A DNA stretch of 64,000 nt from Bacteroidaceae bacterium. GTDB taxonomy: Bacteria > Bacteroidota > Bacteroidia > Bacteroidales > Bacteroidaceae. The first letter of the stretch is position 1, and every line of letters starts with the position of its first letter. Below are positions 24,913 through 33,095 of the stretch, in pieces. Below the pieces are notes generated by a model. The model ran no database searches, was not told the origin of the DNA, and worked only from the letters and a program-made list of their open reading frames with translations. The stretch spans positions 1 to 64,000 of the forward strand of contig JAFXVN010000028.1 of assembly GCA_017524545.1 (NCBI GenBank), written 5' to 3'. The translations under genes and the position numbers were made by a program.

Positions 24913-25427
24913 ACTTTATTTTCTGATTCTTCTTCCTTGTTTTTTAGTTCGCTTAGGTCAACATCCCAATGTCTTTCTGTCTTGTCAATCATTATTTTCT
25001 GAAGGATTCTCCAAAAGCGGCTTTCTTCCTCCGAATCTCTGCATGAGCTTTCATTTTCTGCCATGCTCCATAGCTGTTCAAACGCAATTACTCCTGCCAC
25101 AATATAGCTCAAGGGTATTGAAACATGAACGAATATCCAGTGTTCTACGATATATGCAAGAATGATAAGCCAAAGTCGTTTTGGTATGGTTACTTTGACA
25201 ACCTTTCCAAATGCAAAACTTGTGAACTTCGCTTCTTGTCGTTTGACCTTGTCTGGGTATCGCGCCTTTACCCTCTTGTCAAGTTGGTACGCCGTCCAAG
25301 CGTCACTAACAATCAAAATCACTACGACTACTATCAGCGGGAATGTAGGCTTGAACTCACCGACAAACCAGCCGACGAAACCACCTAAAACACCCCAAAT
25401 AAATTTCCAGTTCACAAAGTTTTCCAT
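24909..25427 (-). CDS. Phage holin-like membrane protein
   Basis: 172 residues from MENFVNWKF. Three or so membrane segments: [32 protein letters not shown] and [20 protein letters not shown] followed by [17 protein letters not shown], then a soluble charged tail. This arrangement fits the holin family found next to endolysins in Bacteroidales phages. The ATG overlaps the metK start region and its own promoter box lies 12 bp upstream. Confidence 0.7.
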   Translation of the reverse strand: MENFVNWKFIWGVLGGFVGWFVGEFKPTFPLIVVVVILIVSDAWTAYQLDKRVKARYPDKVKRQEAKFTSFAFGKVVKVTIPKRLWLIILAYIVEHWIFVHVSIPLSYIVAGVIAFEQLWSMAENESSCRDSEEESRFWRILQKIMIDKTERHWDVDLSELKNKEEESENKV

Positions 25428-25438
25428 ATCTTTTTTCA

Positions 25439-25446
25439 CAAAGGTA
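25439..25446 (-). promoter_or_regulatory. Lysis-cassette promoter box, without the repeat element
   Basis: TACCTTTG on the - strand, 12 bp before the holin ATG. Unlike the ten repeated elements it is not bracketed by TTATC...TTTGC repeats, so it may belong to a different (late) expression class. Confidence 0.5.
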
Positions 25447-25512
25447 CGCAGATTCCGCAACCTCTTTGCACTGATACGTCAAACTTTTAGTGAACTGGAA
25501 AGTGCAGAGAAT

Positions 25513-26112
25513 TTACTGATGTTTACCCTTCTCCTCCCTCTCTTCACGTATTTCGCCTGTTCCTGTGTGGCCGATTCCACCACCTCTGTCATAGCCGTCA
25601 AGTTCTTCGGTCTCAAAGAATTTCTTTACATGAACCACACGATAGAACGTCATTTGTGCGATTCGAGTTCCTGCAGGAATAGAGAACGCAACGTCATTGT
25701 TCTTCAAAATGACGTTCACGCAATCCTTGTAGCCTGGGTCTATCTTCCCGACAATGACATCTGCATCGAAACGCATGTTTCCACTTTTCGTTTCTCTCCA
25801 TGGCAACCAGCCCCACTTCAACACCCATTTCTTTCTTGAACCGATACCCTCCATTCCCTTTGCAGAGAAACCACTGCGCGGCTCTATCTTTGCCTCGATA
25901 CCTTTTGGCAGTTCAATGGCGAAATTCAGAGGGACAAGAACACGGCTCTTTGCAGGGACAAACACTTGATGCGGAACATACAAATCGTACCCGATGCTGT
26001 CACGCTTTGCGACTTCCGGCTTTTTGTACTTCCCTAACGGCTTGATACGGATAAACCAAAGTTGGTCTGTCCGTATCGTCTTTTCTTTCTTTGCTGCTTT
26101 TTTCATGGTCAT
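25513..26112 (-). CDS. dut: dUTP diphosphatase
   Basis: 199 residues with all five trimeric dUTPase motifs in order: RDSIGYDLYVP, EPRSGFSAKG, GKIDPGYKDCVNVILKN, AGTRIAQMTFYRV and the closing DRGGGIGHTGTG. An insertion around residues 90-115 (WVLKWGWLPWRETKSGN) lengthens the protein. It converts dUTP to dUMP, keeping uracil out of phage DNA. The start codon overlaps the stop of the DGR target gene (ATGA). Confidence 0.92.
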   Translation of the reverse strand: MTMKKAAKKEKTIRTDQLWFIRIKPLGKYKKPEVAKRDSIGYDLYVPHQVFVPAKSRVLVPLNFAIELPKGIEAKIEPRSGFSAKGMEGIGSRKKWVLKWGWLPWRETKSGNMRFDADVIVGKIDPGYKDCVNVILKNNDVAFSIPAGTRIAQMTFYRVVHVKKFFETEELDGYDRGGGIGHTGTGEIREEREEKGKHQ

Positions 26113-26951
26113 TTTATAATCATTTCCTTTGGAATGAACAAAAAGTCAGCATACAATTCCGCAAATTGCCGTCCTGCGTACTCCGCTCTTTCGCGGTCTC
26201 TGAATGCGAGACGAGCGCCGCTGATCGTATCCGAGGACGAAGAACCGTAGCACGCGTACGCAACCACGCAGCCGCCGTCCGGATTCGCATTGCTGCCCGC
26301 ACGGCCAACCACACGCCTCTTCTCATCTTCATCCATTTTGTCAATCTCTGCTTTTGTGTATAAGACAAACCAAGGGTAGTACCTACGTTCACCAACAGTG
26401 AATTTCGGGAACTCATTGACTGTCGTTTCGGAAAGTCCATTGATTGCAGCAGCGACAACTCGAAGCTTCATGTATGCTACTACATCTGGGCCAAGATATG
26501 ACATTGTGCGCTCGTCAATGGGGAAAGTTATACCTGTTGCCTGCAACGCATCCCCAAAGGTACGGATGGCCTCGTATGGCTTGCTGTCCTCGATAACCAT
26601 TTCCTCTTCATTCCAGCGTTTGTTTGCGTTTGCCAACTCACGGAGCAAGGCTTCTTTCTCTTCACTGGTCGCAAGACGCATTTCGTCCGCATTCCAGTAT
26701 TCTTCCTCTGCTTCATACTTTCCCTCATCATTGATGTGTGCGAAACAGCAAATCTTGTCCTTTCCGTCTGCGTAGAAGCTGGCGAAGATTCCTATAAATG
26801 GTTTCTCGGATGAATCGTCCTTGAAAGCCACAAAGTCACCCTCCTTTGCCTCATACTGGACTGTTACTCCACACTCTTTCATCAGTTCTCCCAATTTCTG
26901 GGAAAACTCTTCTTCCCTATTCTCTGGGACGTTCAATGTTAATTTTTTCAT
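26109..26951 (-). CDS. DGR target protein 2 (variable protein, non-fibre)
   Basis: 280 residues. The first ~125 hold a small phage-type domain (GDFVAFKDDSSEKPFIGIF, ICCFAHINDEGKYEAEEEYW, RLATSEEKEALLRELANANK). The C-terminal part carries the variable repeat: after YYPWFVLYTKAEIDKMDEDE come residues ~212-248, RVVGRAGSNANPDGGCV...SGARLAF, then 32 fixed residues. Compared with the template at 32896, all but one change is at a template adenine. No signal peptide or membrane helix, and no fibre features, so the variable face may meet a host or rival factor inside the cell; that is inference. It is expressed with dUTPase and DnaQ-like genes, not with the tail. Confidence 0.88.
   Translation of the reverse strand: MKKLTLNVPENREEEFSQKLGELMKECGVTVQYEAKEGDFVAFKDDSSEKPFIGIFASFYADGKDKICCFAHINDEGKYEAEEEYWNADEMRLATSEEKEALLRELANANKRWNEEEMVIEDSKPYEAIRTFGDALQATGITFPIDERTMSYLGPDVVAYMKLRVVAAAINGLSETTVNEFPKFTVGERRYYPWFVLYTKAEIDKMDEDEKRRVVGRAGSNANPDGGCVVAYACYGSSSSDTISGARLAFRDRERAEYAGRQFAELYADFLFIPKEMIIK
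26206..26317 (-). repeat. DGR variable repeat 2 (VR2)
   Basis: 112 bp, aligned without gaps to the template 32896-33007. There are 16 differences; 15 are at template A (coding strand), one at T. The last 15 bp and the first 20 bp are identical to the template. Confidence 0.93.
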
Positions 26952-27523
26952 AATCTTTCGTTTTTATTGTCTATTATTATTATTTCATTTTCACCCCTTC
27001 GACTGATATAGGCGAATATGTCCTTTCTCTCTACAGAACGTGACTTCACCTTGCGGCCAACACGTTTGGCATATTCCTCGCACCACTCTTTGTCTGTAGT
27101 CCATGATATGCCGTTGTCTGGCTCTCTATCATAGGCACGGTACACCATTATTGGGAACTCCATTTCATCCAGCGTCTTTGCATCCTCAACCGTCATAAAC
27201 CAGCTTTTGCAAGGACGGCTCGACTTGAAGAACGGCAGGAACTCATGGACGTTATCCGTTTTTCCTGCTACCACCCATACTGTGCGCAGTATCTCCCAGT
27301 AATTGGGATTCGGTAGTAGTCTTGCTTTTCGGAAGAAAATATCCTTGACTTTCTCACAATTTCCCTCCACATCATGGGCATGGACTAATTGCATTACCAC
27401 CTTTTCCACTCTCTGCTGTGCTTTCGGAGAAAGTGACGGTATGCGCCTCGTGAAGTCGCTGTGCTTATTGTAAGCCAGTGAGCGGCTGTCTGTACGTCTT
27501 ATGCTTGGCTCAAGAACAATCAT
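26948..27523 (-). CDS. Hypothetical protein, possible ADP-ribosyltransferase-like fold
   Basis: 191 residues. The C-terminal half has MVYRAYDREPDNGISWTTDKEW and later RRGENEIIIID, which resembles the R...S-T-x...E pattern of small phage ART-like domains. The N-terminal half is not recognised. Start overlaps the DGR target gene end by 4 bp, so the two are probably co-translated. Function is uncertain. Confidence 0.45.
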   Translation of the reverse strand: MIVLEPSIRRTDSRSLAYNKHSDFTRRIPSLSPKAQQRVEKVVMQLVHAHDVEGNCEKVKDIFFRKARLLPNPNYWEILRTVWVVAGKTDNVHEFLPFFKSSRPCKSWFMTVEDAKTLDEMEFPIMVYRAYDREPDNGISWTTDKEWCEEYAKRVGRKVKSRSVERKDIFAYISRRGENEIIIIDNKNERL

Positions 27524-27744
27524 TCAGCAGCAGCGTCTTTTTGTCGGTTTTCACTCCAGCTATCACAATCACCGTGTCCGACGAGATTGTTGTTTGATGC
27601 GTAGCACGTATCTTTACAGATAAACGACAAAGGAACTATTGCAAATGTCGTGCTTCCCTTTCCGAAGAAATAAACCTTTTCCCCGAACCAATAGCCATAT
27701 CCGAATTGAATATGAAACACTTTGATAGGACGGTACTTTTTCAT
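27520..27744 (-). CDS. Hypothetical phage protein
   Basis: 74 residues from MKKYRP, chosen to avoid the overlap with the DnaQ-like gene; a longer frame starts at 27771. Aromatic-rich (FGYGYWFGEKVYFFGKG). No domain recognised. Confidence 0.55.
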   Translation of the reverse strand: MKKYRPIKVFHIQFGYGYWFGEKVYFFGKGSTTFAIVPLSFICKDTCYASNNNLVGHGDCDSWSENRQKDAAAE

Positions 27745-27755
27745 GTCTTTACTGT

Positions 27756-28325
27756 TTAATACTTTCCACACACCTTGTCATAAATGGCATGACAAAGCTC
27801 AATGTCGTAGCTGGCATCATGCAGCTTCTCGGCATCGATGACCACACCCAGCTCCTTTGCTACGGTCGCCTGCTTGAAGTCGGCCATAGTCCTTCGCTTT
27901 TCTGCCAAAGCTGGCGTAGCCAAAACCATGCAGTCAAAGCTATTTGACCAGAAGTATGAGCCGAAATACTGATTTCCGTTGTCAATGAAGAACTGGCGGA
28001 AGAACTGATTGTCGAAATGCGAGTTATTGTAGCCGACCAGGAAGAACTTGTCGCTCTTGTCATACTTGCTCACATACTTGTCAAGCATAGACACCAGCTT
28101 AACATACACCTCCCTCATTGCAGGATAGGCCAAAAGCTGCTCCTTCGTGACCTTGCCAACCTCCAGTGCCTTCTCATCGTACACGGCACCTTCCTTCGGA
28201 CGTACCTTGAAATCAAAAGTTTCGCGGACTACACCATTGATGATAATCTTACCGCTAATCTGATGGACTCCGTGCTTGACTGCATCGGTTCCAGTCGTTT
28301 CTAAATCGAATAAAAATAGCTTCAT
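27756..28325 (-). CDS. DnaQ-like 3'-5' exonuclease
   Basis: 189 residues with the DEDD set: DLETTG at the N-terminus, VGYNNSHFDNQFF in the middle and HDASYD near the end. Proofreading-type exonuclease domain without a polymerase. It sits in an operon with dUTPase, pointing to a role in phage DNA or nucleotide handling. Confidence 0.85.
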   Translation of the reverse strand: MKLFLFDLETTGTDAVKHGVHQISGKIIINGVVRETFDFKVRPKEGAVYDEKALEVGKVTKEQLLAYPAMREVYVKLVSMLDKYVSKYDKSDKFFLVGYNNSHFDNQFFRQFFIDNGNQYFGSYFWSNSFDCMVLATPALAEKRRTMADFKQATVAKELGVVIDAEKLHDASYDIELCHAIYDKVCGKY

Positions 28326-28362
28326 AGTCTCTTGTTTTATAAATGATAATTATGTCTGCATA

Positions 28363-28689
28363 CTACTTTTTTTCTGCCTCTTTATCAAGCCTTTCCTTTG
28401 CTTGTTTTAGGTACGCTTTTCTGATACTTTTACGTATGATGTCGCTTAGAATGTCCCTAACGACTTTTGGCTGTGTCGATGTCTTGTTCTGAAGCTTTGG
28501 CATTTCGCTAAGAACGAAGTCCTTGCTCAACTTGCCTTCATCATAAAGCCTATGCAGGGGATTCGCTTTCAACTTCCCTTTTGCAACAGCTTTTGCAGTA
28601 ATAATCTTGTTCTTGATGTCTTGGAGCACTTCTACCAATGCTGGCTCAAATTCTTCTTTGGTCAGCTTCAATTTGTTTTTCTCATCCAT
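28363..28689 (-). CDS. Hypothetical phage protein
   Basis: 108 residues, Lys-rich, helical, not recognised. May bind nucleic acid by composition only. Confidence 0.5.
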   Translation of the reverse strand: MDEKNKLKLTKEEFEPALVEVLQDIKNKIITAKAVAKGKLKANPLHRLYDEGKLSKDFVLSEMPKLQNKTSTQPKVVRDILSDIIRKSIRKAYLKQAKERLDKEAEKK

Positions 28690-28692
28690 ATT

Positions 28693-29046
28693 CTATTTGT
28701 CTTTTGGTTTAACGTCATAGATGTTTCCTGTCACATGCAGCCCCTCTATGTTGGATTTCCAGAGTGGGAAATGCCCAAGCTTGTTGTGGATTACGAAACC
28801 TGCATCTATCCACTCTATCGTACTTCCGTCTGAAAGCATGTCGCCCTCATAGATTTCCGTTCCCTTCTCGTCGGAGATTCCAGTGAACTGCCCGACCGTT
28901 TCCGGCTTCACTTCGTAGTCATACCAGCTCTTTCCTGTTGCAAACTCGTCTGGGCAGACAAAATGCGCTCCCCTGTTCTGAAGATAGAAGCCATACAGCC
29001 ACGTCTTGTTTTTGGCATTGAAGCCTCGATACTGAATTTTTCTCAT
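28693..29046 (-). CDS. YopX-family protein
   Basis: 117 residues. The YopX pattern is present: KIQYRGFNAKNKTWLYGFY, VGQFTGISDEKGTEIYEGDML and a closing VTGNIYDV. These small proteins are common in Gram-positive and Bacteroidales phages and their role is unknown. Overlaps the next gene start by 4 bp. Paralogues at 29447 and 53732. Confidence 0.8.
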   Translation of the reverse strand: MRKIQYRGFNAKNKTWLYGFYLQNRGAHFVCPDEFATGKSWYDYEVKPETVGQFTGISDEKGTEIYEGDMLSDGSTIEWIDAGFVIHNKLGHFPLWKSNIEGLHVTGNIYDVKPKDK

Positions 29047-29450
29047 TGATTGTTTCTTTTATTGATATAACCTTCTTTGATTAGGCTCTTGACCATATCA
29101 AATACACTCTCGAAAATCGTTCCTGGTTTCCCTTCCACGTTATACTTTTCTTTGACTCTCTCCCCACAGAACTCCGCTCGTGCGGTACGATAATTCGAGA
29201 TAAACACTGTTCCAGGCGGCAAAAACTCCAGCAAAGCCTCCAATGACCATGCAGGATATAACTCAACCATGTATGGATATCCGTCTCTTTTCCTGTGTTC
29301 GTTGACTTCATCCACACTCTTTTTCGCTTCTTCGTATCTTTCCGCTGAACAAGAACCATCTTCATAACGCGCCCCGTCAGCAGTATTCGGGTCTATCCCG
29401 AGTGCAATAAGTTCCTGCGACTGGCTTATTGTGGTAAATTTCTGTGTCAT
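29043..29450 (-). CDS. Hypothetical phage protein
   Basis: 135 residues, not recognised. Flanked on both sides by YopX-family genes with 4-bp overlaps, so it is expressed with them. Confidence 0.55.
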   Translation of the reverse strand: MTQKFTTISQSQELIALGIDPNTADGARYEDGSCSAERYEEAKKSVDEVNEHRKRDGYPYMVELYPAWSLEALLEFLPPGTVFISNYRTARAEFCGERVKEKYNVEGKPGTIFESVFDMVKSLIKEGYINKRNNQ

Positions 29451-29836
29451 TGCCTGGCTGCTTTTCGTTCTACAAGATGCGGGCTTTCAAGGATGTTTCC
29501 AATAACCGTACACTTGCTTATGACATCCTTTGAAATAAGGTGAATTGAATTGCGCTTGAAATACCACATGCCAAACTCTTCTTCCCAAGCAATTTCACTT
29601 ATGACCGTCTTGCCTTTGTAAAGGAAGCCAACGATGTCACCTTCATAGACTTCTTTTCCGTTCTTGTCATACATGCCAGTGAATTGCCCGATGCTCTGCT
29701 TGTCGCACTCTATCGGCCATTGTCTGTCCTTGCCTTCAATCCAGATAAATGTCGCTCCTTTATCTTCGTAAAGGTGGCCCATAAACCACCTGTTAGGCTT
29801 TGCCGTCTCGCGGCCTCTGAACTTTATCTTTCTCAT
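29447..29836 (-). CDS. YopX-family protein
   Basis: 129 residues with KIKFRGRETAKPNRWFMGHL, IGQFTGMYDKNGKEVYEGDI and VIGNILESP. Second of two YopX genes in this operon. Confidence 0.82.
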   Translation of the reverse strand: MRKIKFRGRETAKPNRWFMGHLYEDKGATFIWIEGKDRQWPIECDKQSIGQFTGMYDKNGKEVYEGDIVGFLYKGKTVISEIAWEEEFGMWYFKRNSIHLISKDVISKCTVIGNILESPHLVERKAARQ

Positions 29837-29849
29837 ACCTTACGCCTAT

Positions 29850-29993
29850 TTATATGTGAATACTCTCGGCCCTATCTACTCTTCCGTCATTCCAACTGAT
29901 TAGGATTGAATAATCTTCTATCTCTATGGAAATCTCTTTCACTTCGCTTCCACTGAATTGTACAATGGAACCGTCCCATAATTTTGCTACCAT
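29850..29993 (-). CDS. Small hypothetical protein
   Basis: 47 residues, beginning MVAKLWDGSIVQFSG and ending DRAESIHI, with an AAAGGA ribosome site before the ATG. It fills the gap between the membrane gene at 30016 and the YopX gene. No function recognised. Confidence 0.6.
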   Translation of the reverse strand: MVAKLWDGSIVQFSGSEVKEISIEIEDYSILISWNDGRVDRAESIHI

Positions 29994-30015
29994 AATCCTT
30001 TATATTTTACGAAAA

Positions 30016-30246
30016 CTACCTTTCCTCTTTGAACTCTTTATATACGATAAGGAGCAAGACAAAAGTAAACAGTGTGAAAATGCCGTTTACGACAATATGT
30101 GAGAGCGTTGGTTTCGGCTCATATTTGACGAACTGCAACACTAATACTGCTATCAGACTTCCGATAGCACAAACGAACATAAGCCCACATATAATGAGCT
30201 GTGTTAAATTGAGGAACAAGTCACCTCGATAGGAATTTCTCTTCAT
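30016..30246 (-). CDS. Small two-helix membrane protein
   Basis: 76 residues with two membrane segments (LIICGLMFVCAIGSLIAVLV and IFTLFTFVLLLIVY). First gene of the operon after promoter copy 5. Role unknown. Confidence 0.6.
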   Translation of the reverse strand: MKRNSYRGDLFLNLTQLIICGLMFVCAIGSLIAVLVLQFVKYEPKPTLSHIVVNGIFTLFTFVLLLIVYKEFKEER

Positions 30247-30267
30247 TGTTACAAGTTTTGAAGTAAT

Positions 30268-30322
30268 TTATCTTATTTGCTACTGCAAAGGTACGAAAAA
30301 ATTATCAAATACACAAACTTTT
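30268..30322 (-). promoter_or_regulatory. Repeated phage promoter/operator, copy 5
   Basis: TTATCTTATTTGC and TTATCAAATACAC, 34 bp apart, around TACCTTTG (- strand). An extra TTATCAAATACAC half-site follows near 30334. This element drives the operon that holds DGR target 2. Confidence 0.75.
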
Positions 30323-30343
30323 GCACACAAAGTTTATCAAATA

Positions 30344-30384
30344 CACAAAAATAAATCGGACGACCCATCGCAGGCAGTCCGATT
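30344..30384 (-). terminator. Terminator of the structural/DGR operon
   Basis: On the - strand AATCGGAC...GTCCGATT forms a long hairpin followed by TTATTTTTG. It separates the late operon from the dUTPase operon. Confidence 0.75.
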
Positions 30385-30433
30385 CTGGTTATTCACATAT
30401 AATTCTTTGCACAAAGCGAAAGAATTTTCTTCT

Positions 30434-30889
30434 CTACCAAATACAGTAAATCAGCAAGTCGAAGATGCAAGCCAGCTCTATCCAAAACTTATAGTTCCTT
30501 CCCTTGACCGCAATCAGAAGGACGGCCATAGGCAACCATACGAAAAGCAACACTGGCTTGTTTAGTGCAAGCATGATTTGGCTGCATATCCCGAAGAACA
30601 AAGCACCGCCAAGATGCACTCTCTCGTCACAGTTCTTGCCCAATGGTGCAGCACCCACAAACAGCATCCCAGCAATCGTGAGGAAAGCAAGGCATTTCGT
30701 GTTCTCGCTGCACTGGTCTATCATCTGCATTATCGTGAGGAACCCGACCGAAAACATAACCGCCGTGAATATGGCTTCATGCGGCAACTTGAAAACGGTC
30801 TGCGAGATACTGCCTGGTATTCCGTATCGATAGACATACCAGCCGAGGTAAACGCTCATTATGACCGTCGCGATAATCGTCCCTATCAT
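30434..30889 (-). CDS. Integral membrane protein
   Basis: 151 residues with four or five hydrophobic segments (for example AIFTAVMFSVGFLTIM, AFLTIAGMLFVGAAPLG, VLLFVWLPMAVLLIAV). No family recognised. Start overlaps the DUF4376-like gene end by 4 bp. Last gene of the late operon. Confidence 0.6.
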   Translation of the reverse strand: MIGTIIATVIMSVYLGWYVYRYGIPGSISQTVFKLPHEAIFTAVMFSVGFLTIMQMIDQCSENTKCLAFLTIAGMLFVGAAPLGKNCDERVHLGGALFFGICSQIMLALNKPVLLFVWLPMAVLLIAVKGRNYKFWIELACIFDLLIYCIW

Positions 30890-31386
30890 TGTATCACGTT
30901 CTCCAGCAGGGCATCATAGTCGATGGCGTCTTTCTCTACCCAGCCCTCGTTAAGCGTTACGTTTACGAAGCCGATGGCCTTTGTGAAGAAATCCGTGAAC
31001 TCTGCCATGTCCTCAAAGGTATGGTACACTGGCCTTCCTTCGGCATCCTCTCCCAGCTTGAACTTCACAGGCAACGTCTGGCCCTGCGTCTGTACGGCAA
31101 GGTCGTATGCAGCCTTGAAGTTGAACTGGTTTTCAGTGGAAAGGTAAACATGCTTTTCGTTCCACACGAATCCAGTCAGAATCTTCTCGTCCGTCTGTGC
31201 GTTCACCGTTTCCTCGATGTCGGCTTTCAGTTCCTCAACCGTAGGCAGATAACGGTACTTCCTGCGGTAGTTGTAACCCCTGTCACCCTCTTGGCCGTAG
31301 CCAAAGATGATTTCGTACTTGTTGCGCCCTATCTTATAGAGCCCGTCCTGTCGTGCTTCTGCACCGTAAATTTTTTCAAGTTTCAT
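30886..31386 (-). CDS. DUF4376-like phage protein
   Basis: 166 residues. The central part ILTGFVWNEKHVYLSTENQF and FKAAYDLAVQTQGQTLPVKF with YHTFEDMAEFTDFFTKA matches the DUF4376-type domain found in phage tail-associated proteins. 12 bp downstream of the DGR reverse transcriptase. It sits where an accessory Avd gene might lie but does not look like Avd. Confidence 0.65.
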   Translation of the reverse strand: MKLEKIYGAEARQDGLYKIGRNKYEIIFGYGQEGDRGYNYRRKYRYLPTVEELKADIEETVNAQTDEKILTGFVWNEKHVYLSTENQFNFKAAYDLAVQTQGQTLPVKFKLGEDAEGRPVYHTFEDMAEFTDFFTKAIGFVNVTLNEGWVEKDAIDYDALLENVIQ

Positions 31387-31398
31387 ATTTCTGTTATT

Positions 31399-32691
31399 TT
31401 AAGTGAAGATATATCTTACCTTTCCATTGCCGAAGCTCTCCGTCTTGATATTGGTGCCGAATGGAATTTGCCTCATATCCTTCAACCGCTGCAGATACCA
31501 TAGCTGCTGCTTGTCGGATGTGAAGTACTTTGCCGGAGTGCCATCATCATACTGGAACGAGACAAGTGTCCGCTCTCCGTTTGCCGTAGATACGTTCTCT
31601 TCAAAGTCAGTAATGACTATGTGCATGTTCGTCAGTTCATGCAGCTTCACCGTCCGGCCAGCAAAATGTTTCTTCCCATCTTCTGCCACATATCTTAAAC
31701 CAAGATTCTTGAACTCTTCCATGTTTTTTCCTGTTAGTTTCTTGTATAGGTTCTTACAGTCACCCCACTTCGCCATGCCCTTGAACGAGCCGATAATCTT
31801 CTGTCTGCGCTTACGGCTCTTTACCCGTGCCAGCTTCCGTGCGGCTTTCTGCTTTGTTCTCTTTCTCAATCTGGAGTGGTCGCCAAAGTCGATGTACCCC
31901 AGAAAGTCGTTACCCTCCGTTGTAGGCTTTACAGCCTCGTTGGGCTTTATTTCAAGGCCAAGGCTCTCCACTTCCTCGTGAATGATGTCGCGGATATGCC
32001 ACAGCCATTTCTTGCTTGCACCGTACACACGAATGTCATCACAGTAGATATAGAGGTATCTCACGCCCTCCTTCTCCTTCAACCTGTGTCCCATGTGTGA
32101 CAGAAGCATATTGCCGAAACATTGCGATGACCGCAAACCGATTGAGAGACCTTTCGGCATTAGCCGTATGAAGCTCTCCAGTATCGGAAGCACCACTGGG
32201 TCTTTGATGTACTGCTTGACAAGGCTTACTACCAGGTCCTGATTGACGCTCTCGTAGAACTTCCGTATGTCGCACATATAGAAGTACCTTGTCCCTTCCC
32301 TGTCATGGCGCACATCGGTTCTCATCTTTCTGTAGAGCCTGTGCATACCACGCCCCTTGATGCTTGCTGCAGATGTCTTGATGATAGTCGGGTAAATGAA
32401 CTTCTCCACTACCCTCATCACGGCATTGCAACCTACCCTGTCTGTCACACTCGGAGATTGTATCAGCCTTTTCTTTGGCCCGTCCTGCACCCAGAACTGC
32501 TCGTAGTGTGTAATGCGAAAAGAGCCGGAGCCTATTTTGGCAGTCAGTCTCGATATGATTTTTTCTCTCTGAGCCTCATAGCGCTCCCGACGCTCTTCCT
32601 CTTCCAAGCCACCTACCACTTCATCAAAGGCATCTTCCATGTTCCGCCTCTCAATGATAAGCGGTATTATGTGGCCATATCTTTTACTCAT
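31399..32691 (-). CDS. DGR reverse transcriptase
   Basis: 430 residues from MSKRYGHIIP, which has an AAGGA site; an upstream TTG start (32715) is possible. RT motifs in order: GPKKRLIQSPS, SIKGRGMHRLY, FYMCDIRKFYESV (first catalytic Asp), the DGR-type LSIGLRSSQCFG (SSQ at 188-190, where retrons and group II introns have SP), and YLYIYCDDIRVYG (Y216-C-D-D219 active site), then FLGYIDFG. A basic C-terminal region follows. It copies the template RNA into mutated cDNA that replaces the variable repeats. The order fibre - template - RT on one strand is the standard DGR layout. No Avd gene was found. Confidence 0.92.
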   Translation of the reverse strand: MSKRYGHIIPLIIERRNMEDAFDEVVGGLEEEERRERYEAQREKIISRLTAKIGSGSFRITHYEQFWVQDGPKKRLIQSPSVTDRVGCNAVMRVVEKFIYPTIIKTSAASIKGRGMHRLYRKMRTDVRHDREGTRYFYMCDIRKFYESVNQDLVVSLVKQYIKDPVVLPILESFIRLMPKGLSIGLRSSQCFGNMLLSHMGHRLKEKEGVRYLYIYCDDIRVYGASKKWLWHIRDIIHEEVESLGLEIKPNEAVKPTTEGNDFLGYIDFGDHSRLRKRTKQKAARKLARVKSRKRRQKIIGSFKGMAKWGDCKNLYKKLTGKNMEEFKNLGLRYVAEDGKKHFAGRTVKLHELTNMHIVITDFEENVSTANGERTLVSFQYDDGTPAKYFTSDKQQLWYLQRLKDMRQIPFGTNIKTESFGNGKVRYIFT

Positions 32692-32895
32692 ACATAATTT
32701 TCCTTCAGTCCGCAACCGTTAAGACTTTCAGCCAGTTTCCTGTTTACTCACCTATCATAGGTTGCACCCTTTGATGTTCCCGCTTTCCAAACCGTTACAG
32801 ATTGTCACGGTTTGCTGTTGCCGAGGCTCGGACTTTTCGGCCATTGTCATCGTCTATCCCGTAAACGTACACCATAGAGCCGATTCTGTTTGATT

Positions 32896-33007
32896 GCGAG
32901 ACGAGCGCCGTTGTTCGTATTCGAGTTCGAAGAATCGTTGTTCGCGTTCGCATACACGCAGCCGCCGTTCGGATTCGCATTGTTGTTCGCACGGCCAACC
33001 ACACGCC
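32896..33007 (-). repeat. DGR template repeat (TR)
   Basis: 112 bp. In the frame of the targets it would encode RVVGRANNNANPNGGCVYA followed by an Asn-rich stretch: 12 AAY codons, which adenine mutagenesis can turn into many residues but never into stops. The ends are identical to both variable repeats. No ribosome site or conserved protein starts here. Confidence 0.95.
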
Positions 33008-33095
33008 TTGAAAGTCCTCTACCTTTTTTCATTCCGTTTCCGCTTCTCCGTTTCCGTTTCTGCTTCCGCTTCCTGTTATTCCGTTTAGGTGGCGG

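Noticed and set aside
30886-31386. DGR accessory protein Avd
   Set aside because: Position is right but the sequence matches a DUF4376-type tail-associated domain, not the small four-helix Avd.
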